Shown: piece after piece, positions 10,181-15,766 of the stretch | How positions within the stretch are numbered: position 1 is the first letter of the stretch | Layout of the letters: each line of letters opens with the position of its first letter | Assembly (NCBI GenBank): GCA_002197995.1 | Contig: NGZR01000007.1 | Location: 1 to 17,361 of the forward strand | From: Gaeumannomyces sp. JS-464 | Lineage: Eukaryota > Ascomycota > Sordariomycetes > Magnaporthales > Magnaporthaceae | Length of the DNA: 17,361 nt | Reading direction: 5' to 3' | Notes under the pieces: model-generated | Told to the model about the DNA's origin: nothing | Database searches by the model: none | What the model saw: only the letters and a program-made list of their open reading frames with translations | Made by a program: the position numbers and the translations under genes

Positions 10181-10592
10181 CGAAGCTGCTTAAACAAAGG
10201 ACCCAAAATATCGCAGCTTATGCGATTTCGATTAAAAGCACTCCACGCACCGAAAGGAGCTTTAAGGAAAAGCTTCGCACTTTTCGCGCTTTAAAACCTC
10301 GTAATAAAAAAAGCAAAAAAGCATTTCGACAGTAAAAAAAACGACTTAAACAAGCAGGTCCTTGCGCTAAAGCGTTTTTTTCGCAAAAGGACGTTTTCGC
10401 ACCCGACTAAACATTTTATTAAAGCAAAATGGAAATAGGAAATGGTAAAAAAGGAAAGTATTTACCATTAACAAAAAGCGGGGCGACAAAACGTGGCCAA
10501 AAGGACTTAGCTTAAAAGGGGAAACCTAATATTACAACCAGCATATAAGCCTTAAAGCAGTAGGATAAAAAGGGCCCCAAATGGTACCTTTG
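10181..10592. other. AT-rich stretch without identifiable gene
   Basis: Composition stays RIP-like with rare TCA/TGA. A plus-strand frame is free of stops for about 50 codons (about 10182-10332), but the product is Lys/Arg/Ala-rich, lacks any motif I know and has no start codon in good context. I see no tRNA-like or repeat structure until the palindrome begins at 10593. Confidence 0.4.
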
Positions 10593-10630
10593 CCCCGCTT
10601 TAAATACGTGGGATTACGTAACCTTACGCA

Positions 10631-10749
10631 GGATTTATAAATTTGTAAGCAAAGCGATAAATCCAAAAGGGATTTGTAAATTTATAAGCAAAGCGACAAA
10701 TTTAAAAAAGGATTTGTGGATTTGTAAACAAAGCGATAAATTTAAAAAC
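10631..10749 (+). repeat. Left-arm tandem array, three ~39-40-bp units
   Basis: Units start at 10631, 10670 and 10710, each GGATTT(A/G)T + (A/G)(A/G)ATTT(G/A)T + AA(G/A)CAAAGCG + A(T/C)AAAT. The third unit keeps GGATTTGTGGATTTGT exactly as in the inverted right-arm array. The other units differ from it mainly by transitions, as expected after RIP. Confidence 0.75.
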
Positions 10750-10767
10750 TACTAAGGTAAAAACGGC

Positions 10768-10779
10768 GTATATATAAAG
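10768..10779 (+). promoter_or_regulatory. TATA-like box of left arm, facing centre
   Basis: GTATATATAAAG lies about 20 bp inside the left tandem array and is followed by AATGGATTT. The same arrangement is mirrored in the right arm, which argues for function or at least common origin. No transcript evidence is available. Confidence 0.4.
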
Positions 10780-11287
10780 AATGGATTTCCTTTTGTTTCA
10801 GGTAATTTTAAAGCTTCGGCATTAGTTAAACTAAGTTAGCTCCCAGGCATCCCCTAAGGCAAGCAATTAGATTGTCCTTTTAAGTCACGTGTTCCCCTGT
10901 TTACCAAAACCAGCGATACTGTCCTTTCCACCCCCGAGGTGCCCTACCCTAAAAGCAAACCCCTAATTGTAACAAAATCCAACCTGGTTAAGTAAGCTTG
11001 CCTAGTTACGTGCTTTACTTCTCGAGGGTGCGGGGCATCCCTCGGGCCCTCCCTTTTACGCAGTTTTAAGGCCTGCACGCTGGTCGTATTAATAAGCTTT
11101 TGCTTTTAAAGTAGGACATTTAGGAAAAGTGCTTAAACAATACGTTTATTAAAAAGCTTTTAACGAAACTGGGTAATTTAGTAACAGTAGTTTAATTGCT
11201 TGCCCAAAGGGGTGCTTTAAAGCTAACTTAGGTTAACTAATGCTAAAGCCTTAGTTAAAACTACCTAGGACAGTAGCAAATCCATCC

Positions 11288-11297
11288 CTTTATATAC
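11288..11297 (-). promoter_or_regulatory. TATA-like box of right arm, facing centre
   Basis: On the minus strand it reads GTATATAAAG followed by GGATGGATTT, mirroring the left-arm box. The two would fire toward each other across about 500 bp with no reading frame, so an LTR-type or non-coding transcript is more likely than an mRNA promoter. Confidence 0.4.
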
Positions 11298-11322
11298 TCG
11301 TCTGCCTTTGCCTTGTGTTTTT

Positions 11323-11427
11323 TGGATTTGTTGCTCTGCTACAAATCCACAAATCCTTGGATCTGTTGCTTTGTTACAAATCCACAAATCTTTGGATTTG
11401 TTGCTCTGTCACAGATCTACAGATCCT
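11323..11427 (-). repeat. Right-arm tandem array, three 35-bp units
   Basis: Units start at 11323, 11358 and 11393 with an exact 35-bp period: TGGAT(T/C)TGTTGCT(C/T)TG, a variable TT/CT/TC, then ACA(A/G)ATC(C/T)ACA(A/G)ATC(C/T)T. Each contains the inverse pair GGATTTGT / ACAAATCC, so single units can also fold. In inverse orientation they match the left-arm array. Confidence 0.8.
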
Positions 11428-11537
11428 GCTCAGGTAAGCCACCGGACCACGTAACCCCGTGGGAGCGGGGTGGGGGTGCAGCGTCCCAGGCCATCCGGCC
11501 CTTGCCCCGCTTTCTGCCCACGTTTCCGGTCGTAACA

Positions 11538-11677
11538 AGGAGGCCCAGGCGGCGGGCCAAGGCGACGGAAAAAAAAAGGCCAAAGCGAAGGAGGGGGAGG
11601 CTAAGGCGGCGGGAAAAGGAGGCCAAGGCGGCGGAAAAGGAGGCCAAGGCGGCGGGAAAAGGAGGCCAAGGCGGCGG
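11538..11677 (+). repeat. G-rich minisatellite, 21/22-bp unit
   Basis: Clean units at 11596-11617 (22 bp), 11618-11638 (21 bp), 11639-11660 (22 bp) and a partial one to 11677: GGAGGC(C/T)AAGGCGGCGG(G)AAAA. Degenerate copies extend left to about 11538. Because 22 and 21 alternate, each frame drifts, which is why several unrelated Lys/Ala/Gly or Pro-rich readings stay open on both strands here. Strand asymmetry (purine-rich plus strand) is marked. I do not regard it as coding. Confidence 0.8.
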
Positions 11678-12299
11678 CCCCCCGCCAGTACCCACATCGA
11701 ACTTTTGAGATGGTTGGGGGAGGCCACGGCCGCGACTGCGGCATTTTGGCGACGAGGATCGGTCCGTTATGTAATTGTACTTCGTTCCGGGCCCCTTTTT
11801 ACCACAGGGGTCACCCTCGTGACTGCCCTTGCTGCATGTTATTAAAAGTCTGCGAATCTCGCTGAATCGCGGGACTCGTGTTGCTAATCTTATGGAAACA
11901 CTAAGTTGTAAGTTGCTGCCCGGAGTTGGAGGATCGCCAGGAGACCCGACCTGTTACGACCAAGGCTGCAAGCAAAAAGCGTGGAGGCCAACAGGCAGAA
12001 AAGGGGAAAGGCTGTCGCCGCCATCTGGTTTGAGGTACCCCGTGGCTTGTATATTTAGTGGCTTAACGCAGTGTGGCGCGAAGTCCCCAAGGCATTTCCC
12101 TGCCACCCTGCTCACCCGGACCAATTGTATGGAGCGAAGCTGACAGCAACGGAAAGAGCGCCCACTTGCCGAAAAGGGGAAAGAAGTTGCTGGGACAGGG
12201 ATGAACATTGAACCAACCACCCAGGTTTTCCCGCCTTGAAAAACACGTTTCGTTCCGGCCAAAATTAAACCGGCGGCTTATTTTTCCACATCCGTTTTG
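11678..12299. other. Balanced-composition stretch without identifiable gene
   Basis: GC content is near even and TCA/TGA occur at ordinary frequency, so this DNA has escaped RIP-type mutation. Open frames of about 100 codons exist on both strands (for example 11954-12262 minus), but they overlap one another, lack any recognisable domain and show no start context or intron signals that I would trust. It lies between the minisatellite and the simple-repeat tail of the L2 LINE. Confidence 0.45.
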
Positions 12300-12326
12300 G
12301 GTTTTTGGTTTGGTTTGGTTTGGTTT
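12300..12326 (-). repeat. (AAACC)n tail of LINE L2
   Basis: Plus strand GGTTTTT followed by four GGTTT units; on the element strand AAACC x4 then AAAAACC. It directly abuts the conserved 3' block. It is not a telomeric repeat of known fungi and is too short to be one. Confidence 0.75.
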
Positions 12327-12447
12327 ATTTAACGTCTGTACCGAGTGTTGCCTTACTCTAGCCTCCACTAAGGGCATAAAACGTGCTAGCGACTACCAGA
12401 TGTTCTAGATACAGGTTTAGCCCACGACTGCTGTCACGGTAGCTAGC
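12327..12447 (-). repeat. LINE 3'-terminal conserved block, copy L2
   Basis: On the minus strand it starts at a GCTAGC hexamer (12447-12442), has a second GCTAGC + ACGT (12390-12381), then ATGCCC-TT and GGAGGC, and ends GACGTTAAAT (12336-12327) immediately before the tail. The same landmarks in the same order occur at 15443-15332 beside L1. This is probably the region recognised by the element's own RT for priming. Confidence 0.7.
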
Positions 12448-12926
12448 AAAACAAGCCTATCGGCTGACTCGTGTCGGTTTTAAGCACTTGCATAATAGGC
12501 CGCATCCCGAGGCCCCTAACTGGCGGCCGGTTTTCGGTGGCAGTGGTACGGGGTGCCTGAAGGCACTGCTTAAGATGGCAGATGAAAAGAATGCAAACTG
12601 GCCGCTACGCAGCTATAGTAAGACCGGTGCATTTGACCAGATTCGTCATAGGAGACACCCCTGAGGAGCCTTCTAGTTTGACAAAGGGAAGTTGGTAAAA
12701 GAGGGTTAGGTATTGCAAAGTAAAAGTGCATGCAGTAGACCGTTTGGATTGATTTTTACCTCTAAGGAATTAGTATGAGAGGCTGTTGAGGGTGGGAAAC
12801 CTTCGGGCTCTATATACAAGAGTGCACGGTAAGGATATCGAGGCCGACGAGGGTTTAACGGGCACCGGGGTCCTGTAACACGGCTTTGCCGGTAGATCCC
12901 CCGCAGAGACCCGCTCCTTTGCGACA

Positions 12927-13205
12927 TTAGGCATATATGCCTGTGACTTCGGCAAATCGGGCAAAATGACCCGGGGACGCTAAAAGACGGTACCAGTAAG
13001 CCAGCCGATCCCGCTCCGGAGAAGGGCCGGCCACAGGCCAAAGGTGTCGCTTCGACCACGTTCTTGTGCAAAAGACCGGGTGTGAAGGGGATTTGTTGCA
13101 GCCGCATTTGCAGGGACCATAGTGTGTATGGTTGAACTTGACGTGGTACCATTTGAAGTCTCCATGTGTTACAAGGGTGCAATGCAGACTTGAGAGGGAT
13201 TGATC
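12927..13205 (-). pseudogene. LINE ORF2 C-terminus with Cys/His finger (L2)
   Basis: A frame free of stops for 92 codons contains H-G-D-F-K-W-Y-H-V-K-F-N-H (about 13164-13128), then the finger C-K-C-G-C-N-K-S-P-S-H-P-V-F-C (13112-13068; C-x-C-x8-H-x3-C), then A-Y-W-Y-R-L-L and F-A-R-F-A-E-V-T, stopping at TAA 12927-12929. L1 has the same order and spacing (see 15767-17361), with H-x-x-F-C and Y-W-x-R-L-L in matching places. In Tad-clade LINEs this zinc-binding segment follows RNase H at the end of ORF2 and is thought to contact nucleic acid. The fragment lacks RT and RNase H, so it is inert. A longer overlapping minus-strand frame (12706-13209) is in another phase and not real. Confidence 0.75.
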
Positions 13206-13330
13206 TCATTGATGATGCTAATAATCTTTCATGGCCTCAAGAGATGCTTGAGGGGACAGATTCCCTCAAGGGATCCCTGTCGACAAAAACAACTTGATCA
13301 ATGCAGACGTTTGCCCGCAGGGTGCATGTT

Positions 13331-14440
13331 TTACCGTGCGAATGAAGTTCCGGGTACCCACACGACCTTGACAAGCTCCTCGAAGCCTTGCATGTAACAG
13401 TCGCAGTGCACGAGCATCACGGTTTGGAGCGGTACGAAGACAGTGCGCCTTTGGCAGAAACGACCGAATCGGATCGCATCCGCCTGTGGACGTAGGCCTG
13501 TGCTTTCGCCTGGGTGGCAGCGATCCCTTCAAGCGCCGTCAGGCGCCCGACCGCCGATCCCACCCCTGGCAGCCAATAAAAACGTTTTTTTTTTTCGGTA
13601 CTTCCAGCGTCGCCTTTAGCCGCGGAACAAGTACCCGCAGCAGCCGTTACAAAGGGGTAAGCGCGTTACAAGTGCTTGGATCCGTAGGTTCGGGAACAGC
13701 CTTAACTGGCTGATATAGCGCTCCATTTTGCGCGTGTCTTCAGCTAACGCAGGCGAAATCACCGCAAAAAATCGCGTAGGGCAAACTCCGGCGTGCTCCC
13801 GCACGACGTACCCCTCGAGCCACAACAACAAACATGGGTGCGACCGCAGATCAATTGCCTATTTGAGAGGTCTCGCACCTGACGGCACTCAAGGGGATAG
13901 GCTCGTTCGTTTACTGCCGTTAAGTGGCGGGGGTATCTCCGTTGCAGCGAGGCCTGCTCCTGCTCCTGCTGCGGTTGTCCCAATGGGGGGTGGCTGCCCG
14001 TCTGGGTCGTTCATCGCAGCCGTGACGGGTTTGGAGGCGCCGGCGCATACCGTGCTGATGCTAGCGCCGAGACGGCCCTCGTCGCTGCTGTTACTGTCCC
14101 TCTTGCTGGAGGTTGCGGTATTGCCGCGAGTCGTCGCGCCATCTTCTTTCTGGTGTTCGGTGTCCGCTGGGCTCACCTTGGCAAACCTTGCCAGCTCAAC
14201 CTGCCGCTGTTCAATCTGGCCCCTGAGTTCCTCCAGGCGCTTTACCCAATCTGGGATGTTGGCCGATAGGCTCTTGAATGCCTCTAAAGCGAGCGTATCC
14301 GGGCTCGTCCCTGCGGTTAACTTCGTTTTCGATGCGAAGACCCATCTTCGTTCGAGAGCAGTGAGAAAGGTAGGTAGGGGTCCCTGTAGCACCGTCTCTG
14401 TAAGGCGCGCCAGGAGAGGTGCCAAAGCCCGAAAAGACAA
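13331..14440 (-). pseudogene. Decayed gene, uncharacterised fungal protein
   Basis: One phase stays readable for 370 codons, broken only by stops at 13889-13891, 13859-13861, 13616-13618 and 13529-13531, and ends at 13331-13333. The N-terminal open part (14440-13889, 183 codons) has a helical, charged segment with D-W-V-K-R-L-E-E-L and Q-I-E-Q-R-Q-V-E-L-A (likely coiled coil, about 14260-14185), then a Ser/Thr/Gly/Pro-rich disordered stretch. A block H-C-D-C-Y-M-Q-G-F-E-E-L-V-K-V-V sits at 13408-13361 in the same phase. From memory both blocks resemble a multi-copy family of fungal proteins of unknown function with Y-Y-D-S-Y-V-Q-x-F-F-x-E-L-V-x-F, but I could not test this. The ATG at 14440 may not be the true start. 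The opposite-strand 248-codon frame is its shadow. Confidence 0.5.
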
Positions 14441-15311
14441 AGAGCAGGATAGAACAGGGGCAGCAACACACTAGGCAAAAATGAAATTGGGAGTCGAGGG
14501 GTTTGGACCGTGCGCAGAGTCGATACTACTAGATGTGATGGGTATGTTGTCACCCACATCCACGTTCCGCACTAGTAGGGGATACTCCACTGCGGAGCCT
14601 GGATGGAATTAATTGATTGGTAGAATTGTGTAAGTATCTTTTTGAGCAGGGCCATAAGAACCCTCGTCGAGCTGGCCGTATTTGGTAAAGCGTCAACATG
14701 GGGGGCTGGTCAGGTACCTAAGGGTGGGTGATTATTTTCGTACGACACCACAATAGTTAGACGCTCCGACCGAGATCCCGAGGGTGGGTATTTGGGATGT
14801 GGGGAAAGGACCCCCGGCTGAGAAACGGAATAATTAATAAGTGAGGTTGTGGCTCCGTGGGCACGCTATTAGGAGCGAGTGAAAAAAAAGGCATTAAGTC
14901 CCCTACCATGGGATGGCATGGGGGCAGGGCAGGGAACAAGGACAAGGACAGCAGAAGCTATGAACTTGGGTGGCCTAGCGTTGCGAGGGTTAGCCCGGGA
15001 GAGAATCGTGGATTTTCGACTGGGTTCGGGCTCGCGCACGGCTTTAACTCACTCCATTTGTCGTTGCATGGAATTAAGATGGAAGGGAGTGCGCATGTAG
15101 CTAATTTGTTCCTGGGACCGTAGCTTTTTAGGCATGACGGCATTGACTCGGGCTGTTTGGATTAGGCAAGCGTGGGTGCTTTACGGAAAGCCCCGATACA
15201 CGCCTGGCTGGGCCGTTCTGCCCACACTCCATTCTTTGCTCTGAGTTGAGACCGGCGTGTAACCCCATGATGCCCTCTCGCTGTCCAACGATGCCGTCGC
15301 GAGGGGAGAGA
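14441..15311. other. Stretch between decayed gene and LINE L1; no gene seen
   Basis: Composition is balanced and unmutated. Short plus- and minus-strand frames (60-90 codons) overlap one another and show no known domain. Around 14527-14577 CTACTAG and CTAGTAG flank ATGTGATGGGT ... ACCCACAT, giving a possible stem with a small bulge. If the decayed minus-strand gene once had a promoter it would lie here, but no clear TATA box or start context is visible. Confidence 0.45.
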
Positions 15312-15331
15312 GTAAGTGAGTGAGTGAGTAT
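15312..15331 (-). repeat. (TCAC)n tail of LINE L1
   Basis: Plus strand GTAA, GTGA x3, GTAT next to the conserved block; on the element strand this is a TCAC-type tetranucleotide run. It differs from the pentanucleotide tail of L2 although the preceding sequence is shared. Confidence 0.7.
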
Positions 15332-15443
15332 ATTTAACGTCAGTAAGTCGGGATCTACCAGTCCCTGCCTCCCAAGGGGCATATGACGTGCTAGCGCTAC
15401 CTAAGCTAAACATTAGGCTACATGTTGCTATCCGGCGGCTAGC
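15332..15443 (-). repeat. LINE 3'-terminal conserved block, copy L1
   Basis: Minus strand from GCTAGC (15443-15438) through GCTAGC + ACGT (15395-15386), ATGCCCCTT, GGGAGGC, to GACGTTAAAT (15341-15332). It matches the L2 terminus in order and in exact short words, with the inter-hexamer spacing 42 bp here and 51 bp in L2. Confidence 0.7.
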
Positions 15444-15520
15444 AGAATTAAACCCGAAGGCACACGAAGGTCGGGCCGCGTTCCAGCGCTCCTTGTTAGT
15501 GAGCGGGCAATCGGCGGTAG

Positions 15521-15538
15521 GGCGTATATATATACGCC
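15521..15538. repeat. Perfect 18-bp palindrome in L1 3' UTR
   Basis: GGCGTATATATATACGCC is its own reverse complement, GC-capped with a TA core. L2 has no obvious counterpart in its 3' UTR. Confidence 0.6.
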
Positions 15539-15760
15539 AGGGCGTTGTAAAGCGCTGCGGGTGGTAGTAGTGCGTTCGGCCGGCGAGTATGCCGGTAAAG
15601 GGGTGGGGCCGGGTTTTAGGCTGGAAGGTCCTCGGGACCCCCAGGGCCCGGCCGGAGGTGCGGGGGACCAACGAGCCTACTGTTAGTCCTGGTGGTACAA
15701 AGGAAAAAGGTAAAAGGTGTAGGAGAACAAGGAAAAGGATGTATGCGGGCTTTTTAGGCC

Positions 15761-15761
15761 N
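15761..15761. other. Ambiguous base (N)
   Basis: The only non-ACGT symbol in the window, six bases past the L1 ORF2 stop codon. It is probably a consensus ambiguity between near-identical copies or a base-calling gap. It does not affect any reading frame called here. Confidence 0.9.
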
Positions 15762-15766
15762 TGTTG

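Larger units (their letters stand above)
10593..11470. repeat. 878-bp imperfect palindrome (fold-back element or inverted LTR pair)
   Basis: Reverse-complementing the right half gives, in the same order as the left half: CCCCGCT at the outer edge (10593-10599; 11464-11470 as AGCGGGG), a TTAC and GCAGGAT segment, a three-unit tandem array, a TATA-like box with ATGGATTT after it (10768-10789; 11277-11297), a GCATTAGTTAA(A/C)CTAAGTTAGC block (10820-10840; about 11223-11244), CAAGCAATTA (10860-10869; 11193-11202), and a CCCGAGG-TGCCC block near the middle. Arms are about 370 and 450 bp, differing by indels. The left arm carries many C to T and G to A differences from the right. No coding sequence is inside. 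It could be a MITE/fold-back transposon, or two related LTRs inserted head to head; terminal duplications were not established. Confidence 0.7.
12300..13205 (-). mobile_element. 5'-truncated Tad-like LINE (copy L2)
   Basis: Read on the minus strand: the last ~93 codons of ORF2 (13205-12927), a ~600-bp 3' UTR, a 3'-terminal block shared with the L1 copy (12447-12327) and a simple-repeat tail (12326-12300). Loss of everything upstream of the C-terminal finger is the usual result of incomplete target-primed reverse transcription. The 5' edge is uncertain: the ORF2 frame hits a stop at 13206-13208, and a different decayed gene is readable from 13331 upward. A target-site duplication was looked for by eye next to the tail and not found with confidence. 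Unlike L1 it shows little RIP-type damage. Confidence 0.75.

Noticed and set aside
10631..11427. CRISPR-like array
   Set aside because: Units are directly adjacent with no unique spacers, only three per array, and the two arrays are inverted arms of one palindrome in a fungal sequence.
11313..11845. Several 90-131-codon frames on both strands
   Set aside because: They stay open because of the 21/22-bp minisatellite and the 35-bp array; they are low complexity and mutually overlapping.
11840..12060. rRNA or tRNA gene
   Set aside because: No conserved rRNA core words and no cloverleaf or A/B-box pair could be found.
12300..12326. Telomere repeat
   Set aside because: Only four GGTTT units, internal, and directly attached to a LINE 3' terminus.
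12706..13209. 167-codon minus-strand open frame
   Set aside because: Wrong phase for the L2 finger. The in-phase reading ends at 12927 and aligns with L1.
13728..14474. 248-codon plus-strand open frame
   Set aside because: It is the complement of the coherent minus-strand frame at 13331-14440. Its product is Arg/Ser/Leu-rich with no domain, and only the minus-strand phase continues past its stops with consistent sequence.
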